DNA from: CAZEDU01 sp964511185
Lineage (GTDB): Bacteria; Myxococcota; Myxococcia; Myxococcales; Myxococcaceae
Assembly (NCBI GenBank): GCA_964511185.1
Contig: CAZEDU010000048.1
Coordinates: 1 to 34,542 of the forward strand
DNA length: 34,542 nt
Direction: 5' to 3'
Position 1 is the first letter of the stretch; each line of letters begins with the position of its first letter. Both the position numbers and the translations under genes were made by a program. Positions 24,713-33,131 of the stretch are shown in pieces. The notes beneath the pieces are model-generated. The model was not told where the DNA came from, searched no databases, and saw nothing but the letters and a program-made list of their open reading frames with translations.

Positions 24713-26899
24713 ATGCGGGTTCACCAAGTCCTCCCCCGCTTCGCCGAGCTCGACGAGGTGGCGCACACCGTCCTCTCGCTCCGCCTGCTCCTTCGTCGCC
24801 TGGGGCTGTACGGAGAGCTGTACGCGCTCGAGCGCGACGACGCGCTGCGCTCGCTCGTGTCGCCGGTGCGCGCGCTGCGGCCCGCGGCGGACGACTGGGT
24901 CCTCTACCACCACGCCGCCGCCTCGCCGCTCAGCGGGCACGTCCTGCACCTGCCCGGGCGCAAGGCGGTGCTGTACCAGCCCGAGCCGCCCGCCCCGCGT
25001 TCGTCGACGGCGCTCGAGCGCGAGCAACGACAGCGCGCCCTCGCGCAGCTGGCCGGGCTCGCGCGGGTGGCCGAGGTGGGCTTGTCGTTCCACGCGCTGG
25101 GCGAGGCGCGGCTGCGCCAGGCGGGCTTTGCGAAGACCGCGCGGCTGCTGCCGTTCGCCGAGCCCGGGCGCTTCGAGCCGCCGCGCCGCGGCGACGAGCT
25201 GACGCTGGTGTCCGTGACGTCGTGGGCGCGCGGGGACGGGCTCGACGAGGCGCTCGCCGTCTGGCAGGAGCTCGAGCGCATCGCGCCGCGCGCGCGATGG
25301 ACGGTGCTCGCGCTGGGCGCGCCGAAGACGGCCGAGGCGGCGCGGTGGCGGCGGGCGCTGGCGAAGCGCGCCCGGGTCGAGCGGGTCGATGGCTCGACGC
25401 TGGCCGCGCGCGCGCAGGTGTTGAGGACCGGCAGCGTCTTTCTGTCGCTGTCGGAGCACGCGGGGCCCCCGCGCGCGCTGCTCGAAGCGCTCGCCGCGCA
25501 GATTCCCATCGTCGCGTTTCGGGCCCCCGGCGTCGACGAGCTGCTCGACGGGCGAGGCGTCGCCGTCGACGCGAAGCACGCCGCGGTGCTCGCCGAGCTC
25601 ATCCGGTTGCTCCACCTGGACAAGGCGCTGCAGGGCAAGCTCTCCCGCGGCGAGGCCAAGCGCGCGCACGCGTTGTCGCCCGAGCGGGCCGCGGCGCGGC
25701 TCTCCCAAGTGTTCCAACCCAAACCTCCTCGGCGCGCTTCCAGGCGGAGCAGGCCGCACGTCGCCGTCGTGGTGCAGCGATACGGTGACGTGGTCGGCGG
25801 CGCCGAGGCGCACGCGCGCATGCTCGCCGCGCACTTGAAGCCGAGCTTCGAGCTGACCGTGCTCACCACCTGCGCGAGAGATCACCTGACCTGGCAGAAC
25901 GACTTTCGCCCCGGCCGGCAGCGGCTCGACGGCGTCCCGGTGGTGCGCTTCCCGGTGGCCCGCCCGCGGCAGATGCGGGCCTTCAACCGCCTTTCGCGCG
26001 CCCGCTTCGGCGCGCCGCAAGACCTGCTCGCCGAGGAGCACTGGCTCGCCGAGCAGGGCCCGCTCTGCCCCGCGCTGCTCGAGCACCTGGCCGATTCGGG
26101 CGCGCGCTACGACGCGTTCATCTTCTTCACCTACCTGTACGCGCCCACGGTGCATGGGCTGCCGCTCGTCGCGAGCCGCTCGCTGTTGGTGCCGACCGCG
26201 CACGACGAGCCGGCGCTCGCGTTTCGCGTGTTCGACGCGCTGTTTCGCGCGCCCCGCGCGCTGATGTGCAACACGCCCGAGGAGGCCGCGTTGATCCGCG
26301 GGCGGTTCCCCGACGCGGCGCCGGCCCAGGTGGTGGGGGTCGGCGTCGACGCGCCGGCCGGCGATCCGGACCGCTTTCGGCGCAAGCACGGGCTCGACAG
26401 GCCCTACCTGCTCTACGTCGGGCGGCTCGAGAAGGGCAAAGGCCTGCCCGAGCTGGTTCATCTGCACGCGCAGCTGTTCGAGCGCGCGCCCGACACGCCC
26501 GAGCTGCTCCTCGCGGGCGGCGGCGAGCTGCGCCTGAAGGGCCCCGGGGTGCGGCTGCTGGGGCGCATCAGCGAGCAGGACAAGTGGGACGGCCTCGCCG
26601 GGGCGTTGGCGGCGGTCGTGCCGTCGCGCTACGAGAGCTTGTCGCTGCTGGCCCTCGAGGCGTTCAGCCAAGGCACGCCCGTCCTCGGCAACGCGCGGTC
26701 CGCCGTGCTCACCGGACAGATTCGGCGCAGCGGCGCGGGGCTGACCTTCGAGGACGCGCGCTCGTACGCCGAGGCGGTACGGAAGATCTCCGCGCAGCGC
26801 GCGCGGCTCGGGGCGAAGGGGCGGGCCTTTTCCAAACGCCACACCTGGAGCAAGGTGGTCGCCGCGTACCGCCGCGAGATCGCGCGCATCGTGACGTGA
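24713..26899 (+). CDS. Tandem double GT4 glycosyltransferase
   Basis: A 728-residue protein of two fused GT-B glycosyltransferase units. The first (about residues 1-335) has an acceptor domain with ADDWVLYHHAAASPLSGH and a C-terminal half with the degenerate E-x9-E block EHAGPPRALLEAL. The second (about 345-728) begins HVAVVVQRYGDVVGGAEAHAR, continues LLYVGRLEKGKGLPELV and contains a canonical E-x7-E (YESLSLLALEAF). Two enzymes in one chain suggest sequential addition of two sugars in one repeat unit, as in WbdA-like polymerases (inference). The start is ATG at 24713, since MRVHQVLP begins a typical GT-B first strand; TTG at 24689 is an in-frame alternative. No strong ribosome site is visible. 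It is the first gene of the plus-strand export operon. Confidence 0.9.
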   Translation: MRVHQVLPRFAELDEVAHTVLSLRLLLRRLGLYGELYALERDDALRSLVSPVRALRPAADDWVLYHHAAASPLSGHVLHLPGRKAVLYQPEPPAPRSSTALEREQRQRALAQLAGLARVAEVGLSFHALGEARLRQAGFAKTARLLPFAEPGRFEPPRRGDELTLVSVTSWARGDGLDEALAVWQELERIAPRARWTVLALGAPKTAEAARWRRALAKRARVERVDGSTLAARAQVLRTGSVFLSLSEHAGPPRALLEALAAQIPIVAFRAPGVDELLDGRGVAVDAKHAAVLAELIRLLHLDKALQGKLSRGEAKRAHALSPERAAARLSQVFQPKPPRRASRRSRPHVAVVVQRYGDVVGGAEAHARMLAAHLKPSFELTVLTTCARDHLTWQNDFRPGRQRLDGVPVVRFPVARPRQMRAFNRLSRARFGAPQDLLAEEHWLAEQGPLCPALLEHLADSGARYDAFIFFTYLYAPTVHGLPLVASRSLLVPTAHDEPALAFRVFDALFRAPRALMCNTPEEAALIRGRFPDAAPAQVVGVGVDAPAGDPDRFRRKHGLDRPYLLYVGRLEKGKGLPELVHLHAQLFERAPDTPELLLAGGGELRLKGPGVRLLGRISEQDKWDGLAGALAAVVPSRYESLSLLALEAFSQGTPVLGNARSAVLTGQIRRSGAGLTFEDARSYAEAVRKISAQRARLGAKGRAFSKRHTWSKVVAAYRREIARIVT

Positions 26900-26910
26900 G
26901 GAGGTGGGTG

Positions 26911-27366
26911 ATGCAGCTGTGGGGCAAGGACATCTCGGGCAAGGCGCTGCTGGGCCGCATCGAAGAGCGGCTGCAGCTGCGCGGCCTGTCGAGCTGGCGC
27001 GGCGCGGGCGACGACGCGTTGGGGTTCGACGAGCCGGTCCACCCGCTGACCTTCCACTTGAGCGCCCTGGAGACGCACGCCGATCCGACCCAGCCGCTCC
27101 CCCTCTCGCCGCCCGCCGGCTGGTTGGGCCGCGCGCGGGCGCAGGGCCGGCGCCTGCTCGTTCATGTCGGGCGAGGCCTGGTCGACGAGGTCTTCTCGCG
27201 GCAGCGGCTGTTCAACGGCCACGTCCGCGACGCGTACGCCCAGCTCTCGTCCGAGGTGCTCCAGCTCAAGGAGGAGCTCGAGCGGCTGAAAGCCGAGCGG
27301 GCGAAGGCACCGGCGCGGGCCGCCTCCCCTTCGAAAAAGCGGAAAACCACCCGTCGTTCTCGATAG
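26911..27366 (+). CDS. Polysaccharide-cluster coiled-coil protein
   Basis: A 151-residue protein with a strong ribosome site (GAGGAGGT, five bases before the ATG), 11 bases after the double GT4 gene. Residues 1-105 hold a short folded region ending in GWLGRARAQGRRLLVHVGRGLVDEVFSRQRLFNGHV. The pattern of a Gly-rich hinge, basic helix and RQxxFN is one I associate with the N-terminal extensions of methyltransferases and glycosyltransferases in O-antigen clusters. Residues 107-135 form a leucine-heptad coiled coil (LSSEVLQLKEELERLKAER), and the tail is highly basic. It probably acts as a docking or chain-length scaffold for the polysaccharide machinery; this is inference. No enzyme motif is seen. 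Confidence 0.75.
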   Translation: MQLWGKDISGKALLGRIEERLQLRGLSSWRGAGDDALGFDEPVHPLTFHLSALETHADPTQPLPLSPPAGWLGRARAQGRRLLVHVGRGLVDEVFSRQRLFNGHVRDAYAQLSSEVLQLKEELERLKAERAKAPARAASPSKKRKTTRRSR

Positions 27367-27416
27367 CTGCGCGGGCGATGGCGTGGGTGAACGGCTTCGA
27401 GTAGAGACACGCCCCC

Positions 27417-28196
27417 GTGATTCGCAACTTGCGAGAGCTGGTCCAGTACCGCGCCCTGCTCTGGAGCCTCACCGAGCGCGAGCTCAAGGCCCGCTACCGC
27501 GCCTCGGTGCTGGGTTTCTTGTGGACCTTCCTGAACCCGACCCTGCAGATGATCGTCTACTCGGTCGTGTTCCAGTTCCTCGTCCGGCAGAACATTCCCC
27601 ACTTCCCGTACTTCCTGTTCACCGGCCTCTTGCCGTGGACGTTCTTTTCGACCTCGGTCGTCGCCGGGGCCAGCGCGATCAGCGACCGGCGTGACCTGCT
27701 CACCAAGGTGCGGTTCCCAGCGCAGGTGCTGCCCGCGACGGTGGTGGCGACCAACCTCGCCAACTACGTGCTCTCGCTGCCGCTGATGTTCGGGCTCGGG
27801 TTGTTCTACGGCGTGGTGCCCACCTGGCACGCGGTGATGTTCGTCGGCGTGGTGGCGGTGCAGACGCTGTTCACGCTGGCGATGACGTACATCGTCTCGG
27901 CGCTCAACGTCGCGTTCCGCGACCTGCAGCACATCATCAGCAACCTGATGATGCTCAGCTTCTTCCTCACGCCGGTGCTGTGGGACGTGTCGCAGCGGCC
28001 CGAGTGGCAGCAAAAGCTGATGCTCTACTGCAACCCGATGGCGGCGCTGTTGAACGCGTATCGCGACATCTTCGTGAAGCACCAGATTCCCGATGGGCGG
28101 CCGTTGCTGGTCGTCACCGGCTTGTCGCTCGCGCTCTTGTGGGCCGCGTCGATCGTCTTCGAGCGGCGGCGCGAGGAGTTCGCCGAGCTCGTATAG
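27417..28196 (+). CDS. wzm: O-antigen/polysaccharide ABC exporter permease
   Basis: A 259-residue ABC-2 permease with about six helices. The N-terminal block LRELVQYRALLWSLTERELKARYRASVLGFLWTFLNP is the classical Wzm/TagG/KpsM signature, and the C-terminal NPMAALLNAYRDIF block also matches. It forms the channel exporting undecaprenyl-linked polysaccharide across the inner membrane. It starts at GTG 27417, 50 bases after the coiled-coil gene, and is followed 15 bases later by the ATPase gene. The symbol follows family convention; the exported polymer is not known but a rhamnose-containing O-antigen is suggested by the neighbouring rml genes. Confidence 0.94.
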   Translation: MIRNLRELVQYRALLWSLTERELKARYRASVLGFLWTFLNPTLQMIVYSVVFQFLVRQNIPHFPYFLFTGLLPWTFFSTSVVAGASAISDRRDLLTKVRFPAQVLPATVVATNLANYVLSLPLMFGLGLFYGVVPTWHAVMFVGVVAVQTLFTLAMTYIVSALNVAFRDLQHIISNLMMLSFFLTPVLWDVSQRPEWQQKLMLYCNPMAALLNAYRDIFVKHQIPDGRPLLVVTGLSLALLWAASIVFERRREEFAELV

Positions 28197-28211
28197 CGAG
28201 ACCTCTTCACC

Positions 28212-29489
28212 ATGAACGCGATCGAGCTCAAGAACGTGGCGAAGCACTTCCGCAAGCAGACGGTGCGGAAGGAGTACACCACGCTCAAGAGCGAGCTGGT
28301 CCGCTGGCTCAAGCGCGAGCGCAAGCTCTTGCAGCCGTCGCTGTTCATCGAGGCGCTCAAGGGCGTCGACCTGACGATTCCGCAGGGGAAGACGGTCGGC
28401 ATCATCGGCCGCAACGGCTCCGGCAAGAGCACGCTGCTCAAGCTGATCACCGGCATCTACACGCCGAGCGCGGGCGAGGTGAAGGTCAACGGCCGCATCA
28501 GCGCGCTGCTCGACCTGGGCGCCGGCTTTCACCCCGACTTCACCGGCCGCGAGAACATCTACATCAACGGCATCATCTTGGGCATGTCGCGCGGCGAGGT
28601 GAAGGAGCGCGTCCAGCAGATCATCGACTTCTCGGAGCTGGGCGATTTCGTCGACGAGCCGGTGCGCACCTATTCGAGCGGCATGTACATGCGGCTCGCG
28701 TTCGCGGTGGCCACGCACGTCGACCCCGAGATTCTCATCGTCGACGAGATCCTCGCGGTCGGCGACGAGCACTTCGCGAAGAAGTCACACGCGAAGATGA
28801 CCGAGTTCAAACGGTCCGGAAAAACCATCGTGCTCGTCACCCACGACCTGGGCACGGTGACCAAGTGGTGCGACGCGGTCGCGTGGATCGACGGCGGCCG
28901 GGTGCGCATGTACGGCGACCCGACGCGCGTGGTCGAGCAGTACCGCCAGGCGGTGGCGGCGGCGGAAGCGCAAGCCGATGCGACCGGCACTTCCGCCCTA
29001 TCGGCGCCCGGGCGCGCGCTCCCCGAGCTGCCCGCCACCACCGAGGCGCCGGTCGTGCTCGAGGCCCTGCGGCTGCTGAACGCGGAGGGCGAGGCGGTGA
29101 GCAGCTTCGACACCGACCAGAGCGCCGAGGTCTGCCTCGAGCTCACCCCGCAGCAGCCGCTCGAGAGCCCTGTCGTCCACGTCGAGCTGACCCGGCGCGA
29201 CGGGCTGGTGGTGTTCTCGACCAGCACCGCGCTGGAAGACGTCCGCATGCCGCGCACCCTCTCGGGCAAGGGCGAGGTTCGCCTGTTTTTCGAGCGGCTC
29301 GGGCTCGCGGCGGGCGACTACCGAATCGAGACGAAGCTCGCGGTGGGCAACGCGGTGGCCACCCGCAGCGCGCACTTCGAGGTCCAGTCCCGCCTGGCGA
29401 GCGACGGCGTCGTGCGCCCCGTGCTCCGCTGGCAGGTGGTGGTCGATGGGGTCGACGACCTGCCCATCGCCGCCGCCGCGTCGCGCTGA
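28212..29489 (+). CDS. wzt: O-antigen ABC exporter ATPase with C-terminal carbohydrate-binding domain
   Basis: A 425-residue protein. The N-terminal ATPase has Walker A GRNGSGKST (66-74), a long Q-loop region DLGAGFHPDFTGRENIYING, signature YSSGM (154-158), Walker B ILIVDE (174-179) and switch His in VTHD (211). After a flexible acidic/Ala-rich linker (about 247-278) comes a beta-rich domain (about 280-415) equivalent to Wzt-C. In E. coli O8/O9a that domain recognises the capped non-reducing end of the finished chain. Its presence suggests that this polymer too is chain-terminated before export. A terminal modification enzyme should therefore exist, but none is seen in the window apart from the possible docking proteins. 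Confidence 0.94.
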   Translation: MNAIELKNVAKHFRKQTVRKEYTTLKSELVRWLKRERKLLQPSLFIEALKGVDLTIPQGKTVGIIGRNGSGKSTLLKLITGIYTPSAGEVKVNGRISALLDLGAGFHPDFTGRENIYINGIILGMSRGEVKERVQQIIDFSELGDFVDEPVRTYSSGMYMRLAFAVATHVDPEILIVDEILAVGDEHFAKKSHAKMTEFKRSGKTIVLVTHDLGTVTKWCDAVAWIDGGRVRMYGDPTRVVEQYRQAVAAAEAQADATGTSALSAPGRALPELPATTEAPVVLEALRLLNAEGEAVSSFDTDQSAEVCLELTPQQPLESPVVHVELTRRDGLVVFSTSTALEDVRMPRTLSGKGEVRLFFERLGLAAGDYRIETKLAVGNAVATRSAHFEVQSRLASDGVVRPVLRWQVVVDGVDDLPIAAAASR

Positions 29490-29502
29490 GCTCTCGCTTT
29501 GC

Positions 29503-31380
29503 TCAACCCGGGCCGTGCATCGCCCGGAGCGTCTCGGCCAAGGTCTCGCGCCGCGACAGCGACCGCGGATCCGGCTGAGCGGAGGCAGCGAGGTACACGG
29601 CGTCGAGCGCACGGACGGCGTCGCGCGCCGGGAGCTCGGCGGAGCGCGCCTCGGCGCGGCCCTTCCACTCCGGCCGCCGCTCCTCCACCTGCCTGAGCGC
29701 GGAGGCGAGCGATTGGGGCGCGAACGTGTCGGCGAAGAGCGCCGCCTCCTTCGCGAGCTCGGGCAAGGCGCCCGAGCGGAGCGCGACGACCGGTAGGCCC
29801 AGGTGCAGCGCGCGCCCGACGAACAGCCCGGCGTCCTCTTCGGTGCTCGCGTCAACGAACGCGTTCGCCCCTCGCATCAAGAGCCCGAGCTCCGTCGGGT
29901 CCTGCAGCTCGAGCTTGAAGAGGCCCGGCATCGCCTCGGGCCACGCCAGGGGATGGGAGGTCGCGAGGATCAGCGCGCTCGTGCCGCCCGACGCCCGGTA
30001 GAGCGCGTAGGACTCCACGAGCAGCTCCAGGTTTCGCCGGGGCGCCCCCTCGCTGACGTGGACGAAGTACCGCTCGGGGAGCGCGTGGCGCTCGAGCGCC
30101 GCTTTGGCTGCCGCTTCGTCGCCGCGGGCCCAGGCGGCACCGAAGACCGGCCGCACGACGTGGACGCGCTCCGGCTCGACCTCGCCCGAAGCCAGGAGCC
30201 GGCGCCGCGCGTGCTCGGAGGACACCACGACGGCCTGCGCCGCCAGCAGCGCCGTGCGCGCGAGCCAGCGCTCCTCCGCGGAGAAGCGCTCCCACACCTC
30301 GTGCCCCACCGAGAGCACCACGGGGCACGGCGCGTCGAGCAGCGCGCGCAGCGACGCCGCGGTTCGAGGCGGCGAGGCGTGGTGCACCAGCTGGAACCCT
30401 TGGAGCCCGTGGCGGGCATCGGCCGGGGACAGCCCGAGCCGGCGCGCGCGGCGGATCTGCCGAAAGCCGGTCGTCCTCACCGAGACGTCGAAGCGCGAGT
30501 GCTCGGCGAGCGCGGCCATCAGCGCCTGCGTCTGATCATCGAGCCCGTCGTCCGGCGGCAGCTGCAGGCACGCGGTGAGCCCGCGCACGCGGCCGCGCAC
30601 GTGGTTCGCCGCCACCTGGGCGTGCGGCCCGCGCTCGAACTGCTGGTTGACCTGCAGGTAGTGGGGATAGCGGCGGTAGAGCCGCCGCACGTTGGCCCGC
30701 TCGAGCGCCTCGCGCTCCGGGCCGAACGAGATCGAGCCCAGGTGGTAGACGAGCGCGTGGTTGGCGCGCAGGACGCGAAACCCCCGCGACCGCGCGCGCA
30801 TGCACCAGTCGTTCTCTTCGTTGTAGCCGCGCCCGTAGGCGGGGTCGAAGGCGCCGACGAGCCGCAGCACCTCGCGCTTGAGCCAAAGGCAGAAGCCGAC
30901 GCCGGTCGGCATCTCGGTCGCGCGCGGCAGGCCCGACAGCTGCAGGTCGGCGCGGCGAAGCAGCGACGCGTCGGCCCCGCGGCCGAGCTCCGGCACCGAG
31001 CAGAGCGTCGCGTTGTTCGACAGCGGTGCCACCGCCGCGACGTCGTCGGAGGAGCCACCCACCGCGATCAGCTCGGCGAGCCAGCCGGGCGTGACCTGCG
31101 TGTCGCTGTTCAGGAGCACCACGTCGCGCTCGCTCGCCGCCAGGCCCCGGTTGGCCGACGCGACGAAGCCGACGTTCCGCTCGTTGGAGAGGAGCACCAG
31201 GCCGGACTCGTCGCGCAAGCGCCCGAGCATCGGCCCCATGCGCGGGTCGGGCGATGCGTCGTTCACCACGATGAGCCGGCCGAGCGACCCGCCAGAGCAC
31301 GCGAGCACCGAGCGCAGGCAGGCTTCGGTCACCGCCGCGTCGGCGAAGACCGGCACCACCACGTCGGCCTGGGGGCTCAC
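29503..31380 (-). CDS. GT2-GT4 fusion glycosyltransferase
   Basis: A 625-residue protein with a GT-A family 2 domain (about residues 3-280), marked by VVVPVFADAAVTEACLRSVL, IVVNDASPDP, the DxD-like NSDT (91-94) and YNEENDWCMRARSRGFR. It is joined to a GT-B family 4 half (about 310-625) with VHVSEGAPRRNLELLVESY and GLPVVALRSGALPEL. In the GT4 half the E-x7-E block reads EDAGLFVGRAL, so the second Glu is Arg. Catalysis there may be lost or altered. The start is GTG 31380, which overlaps the coiled-coil gene's stop (GTGA) and has GAGAGGA upstream; the longer open frame upstream is a shadow. It is convergent with wzt across 13 bases. The probable role is adding sugars, possibly rhamnose made by rml, to the polymer. 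Confidence 0.9.
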   Translation of the reverse strand: MSPQADVVVPVFADAAVTEACLRSVLACSGGSLGRLIVVNDASPDPRMGPMLGRLRDESGLVLLSNERNVGFVASANRGLAASERDVVLLNSDTQVTPGWLAELIAVGGSSDDVAAVAPLSNNATLCSVPELGRGADASLLRRADLQLSGLPRATEMPTGVGFCLWLKREVLRLVGAFDPAYGRGYNEENDWCMRARSRGFRVLRANHALVYHLGSISFGPEREALERANVRRLYRRYPHYLQVNQQFERGPHAQVAANHVRGRVRGLTACLQLPPDDGLDDQTQALMAALAEHSRFDVSVRTTGFRQIRRARRLGLSPADARHGLQGFQLVHHASPPRTAASLRALLDAPCPVVLSVGHEVWERFSAEERWLARTALLAAQAVVVSSEHARRRLLASGEVEPERVHVVRPVFGAAWARGDEAAAKAALERHALPERYFVHVSEGAPRRNLELLVESYALYRASGGTSALILATSHPLAWPEAMPGLFKLELQDPTELGLLMRGANAFVDASTEEDAGLFVGRALHLGLPVVALRSGALPELAKEAALFADTFAPQSLASALRQVEERRPEWKGRAEARSAELPARDAVRALDAVYLAASAQPDPRSLSRRETLAETLRAMHGPG

Positions 31381-31700
31381 TTGTCCTCTCGCTTGCGCTT
31401 GAGCTTCTTGCCGATGGCCTTCTTCGCCCCGCGGTGCACCGGCCCGAGTGAGCGCTTGAGCAAGGTGTTCGCCGCGTCGGCCAGCCGGTAGCGCAACGGC
31501 TCGTCGGCGACCGGTTGATCCGAATCCCCGCCGGCGGCGCTGGCGCGAAAGGCCAGGCGCAGGGCGTTGAGCCGCTCGCGCTCGGCGGCGAGCTGTGCGA
31601 GCGCGGCGTCGCGGTCCTCGAGGGCGGCGGCGAGCCGGGCCTCGCGCTCGTCGCAGCGCGCGCAACGCTCTTTCTGTTTCGGGTGCGGCTCGGCGCTCAT
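31377..31700 (-). CDS. Small coiled-coil protein between rmlC and the GT2-GT4 gene
   Basis: A 107-residue protein. The ATG at 31700 (MSAEPHP) follows GAGAG, and TTG at 31715 is an unlikely alternative. The N-terminus has a CARC pair (13-16) and a heptad coiled coil (about 17-52). After a short acidic linker comes a second block, EPLRYRLADAANTLLKRSLG (68-87), and a strongly basic tail (KKAIGKKLKRKRE). No family name is recognised. It overlaps the GT2-GT4 gene by four bases, so equal expression with that enzyme is likely. Its coiled-coil and basic-tail layout echoes the plus-strand protein at 26911-27366. It may be a detached N-terminal extension of the glycosyltransferase that tethers it to membrane or partner; this is inference. 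Confidence 0.7.
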   Translation of the reverse strand: MSAEPHPKQKERCARCDEREARLAAALEDRDAALAQLAAERERLNALRLAFRASAAGGDSDQPVADEPLRYRLADAANTLLKRSLGPVHRGAKKAIGKKLKRKREDK

Positions 31701-31707
31701 CGCTCTC

Positions 31708-32256
31708 TCACGCAAACACGGGCAGCTTCGGCGCGTCTTTCAAGCGCGGGGCCGCCCCATCTTTCTTCGACAGAAGCGGCGCCTTCACCGGCCAGTCGAT
31801 GCCGATGTCCGGATCGCTCCAGAGCACCGCGCCCTCGGCTTCCGGCGCGTAGTAGGTCGTGCACTTGTAGAGGAAGTGCGCGGTCTCGCTCATCACGCAG
31901 AACCCGTGGGCGAAGCCGGGCGGCACCCAGAGCTGGCGCTTGTTCTCGGCCGACAGCTCGTAGCCGACCCACTTGCCGAAATGCGGAGAGCCCTTGCGCA
32001 CGTCGACCGCGACGTCGAACACCGAGCCGCTGAGCACGTGCACGAGCTTTCCCTGCGCGTTCGGCTCCTGGAAGTGCAGGCCGCGCAGCGTGCCCTTCAC
32101 CGAGAACGACAGGTTGTCCTGCACGAAGGGACCGGCGATGCCCGCCTCGGCGTAGCGCTTGGCCTGAAACGTCTCCAGGAAGAAGCCGCGGCCGTCGCCG
32201 AACACCTTCGGCTCGATGAGGAGCACGCCCGGGAGCGCGGTCTGGGTCACCTTCAT
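31708..32256 (-). CDS. rmlC: dTDP-4-dehydrorhamnose 3,5-epimerase
   Basis: A 182-residue cupin-fold enzyme, the normal length for the family, catalysing the third step of dTDP-L-rhamnose synthesis. Catalytic residues visible are H61 in LRGLHFQ, K71 in QGKLVHV and Tyr130 in FLYKCTTYYAPE. VPPGFAHGFCV near 111-121 is another signature. The ATG at 32256 overlaps the rmlA stop by four bases (ATGA), fixing the start. The stop lies seven bases before the coiled-coil gene. All four rml genes are present in the order B-D-A-C on the minus strand. Confidence 0.96.
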   Translation of the reverse strand: MKVTQTALPGVLLIEPKVFGDGRGFFLETFQAKRYAEAGIAGPFVQDNLSFSVKGTLRGLHFQEPNAQGKLVHVLSGSVFDVAVDVRKGSPHFGKWVGYELSAENKRQLWVPPGFAHGFCVMSETAHFLYKCTTYYAPEAEGAVLWSDPDIGIDWPVKAPLLSKKDGAAPRLKDAPKLPVFA

Positions 32257-33131
32257 CGCGCGCCCCGGTGCTCGATGAGCTCGAGCAGGTAGCGGCCGTA
32301 GTCGTTCTTCTTCATCGGCTCGGCGAGCGCGGCCAGCTGCGCGGCATTGATGTAGCCCATGCGGTAGGCGATCTCTTCCAGGCACGCCACCTTGAGCCCC
32401 TGGCGCTGCTCGATGATCTCGATGTAGTTCGACGCCTGCATCAGCGATGCGTGCGTGCCGGTGTCGAGCCACGCGTAGCCGCGGCCCATCAACTCGACCT
32501 TCAGCTGGCCCATCTTCAAGTAGGCCAGGTTGACGTCGGTGATCTCCAGCTCGCCGCGGGGAGAAGGCTTCAAGCCCGCGGCGATGTCGAGCACCTGGTT
32601 GTCATAGAAGTACAAGCCGGTGACCGCGTAGTTCGACTTAGGTCTCTGCGGCTTCTCTTCCAGCGAAAGCGCCTTGCCCGCCCCGTCGAGCTCGACGACG
32701 CCGTACCGCTCCGGGTCGCGCACGTAGTAGCCGAACACCGTGGCGCCCTTCTGCTGCTTCGCGGCGCGCTGGACCATCTCGGAGAAGCCGTGGCCGTAGA
32801 AGATGTTGTCGCCCAAGACGAGCGACACCGCGTCGCTCCCGACGAACTTCCTGCCGATGATGAAGGCCTGCGCCAGGCCGTCGGGAGAGGGCTGCTCGGC
32901 GTACGAGAGGCTCAGGCCCCACTGCTCGCCCGAGCCGAGCAGGTCGCGAAAGCGCGGCAGGTCGGTCGGCGTGGAGATGAGCAGGATGTCGCGGATGCCC
33001 GCGAGCATCAGCGCCGACAGCGGGTAGTAGACCATCGGCTTGTCGTAGACGGGGAGCAGCTGCTTGCTCACCACGCGCGTGAGCGGGTGCAGCCGGGTGC
33101 CCGAGCCGCCCGCCAGGACGATTCCCTTCAT
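32253..33131 (-). CDS. rmlA: Glucose-1-phosphate thymidylyltransferase
   Basis: A 292-residue nucleotidyltransferase, normal family length, making dTDP-glucose from glucose-1-phosphate and dTTP, the first committed step of dTDP-L-rhamnose synthesis. Signatures are LAGGSGTRLHPLT near residues 6-18, SKQLLPVYDKPMVYYPLS, EQPSPDGLAQAF near 78-89, LGDNIFYG near 109-116 and EKPQRPKSNYAVTGLYFYD. The ATG at 33131 overlaps the rmlD stop (ATGA). The enzyme is usually inhibited by dTDP-rhamnose; regulatory-site residues were not checked. Confidence 0.96.
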   Translation of the reverse strand: MKGIVLAGGSGTRLHPLTRVVSKQLLPVYDKPMVYYPLSALMLAGIRDILLISTPTDLPRFRDLLGSGEQWGLSLSYAEQPSPDGLAQAFIIGRKFVGSDAVSLVLGDNIFYGHGFSEMVQRAAKQQKGATVFGYYVRDPERYGVVELDGAGKALSLEEKPQRPKSNYAVTGLYFYDNQVLDIAAGLKPSPRGELEITDVNLAYLKMGQLKVELMGRGYAWLDTGTHASLMQASNYIEIIEQRQGLKVACLEEIAYRMGYINAAQLAALAEPMKKNDYGRYLLELIEHRGAR

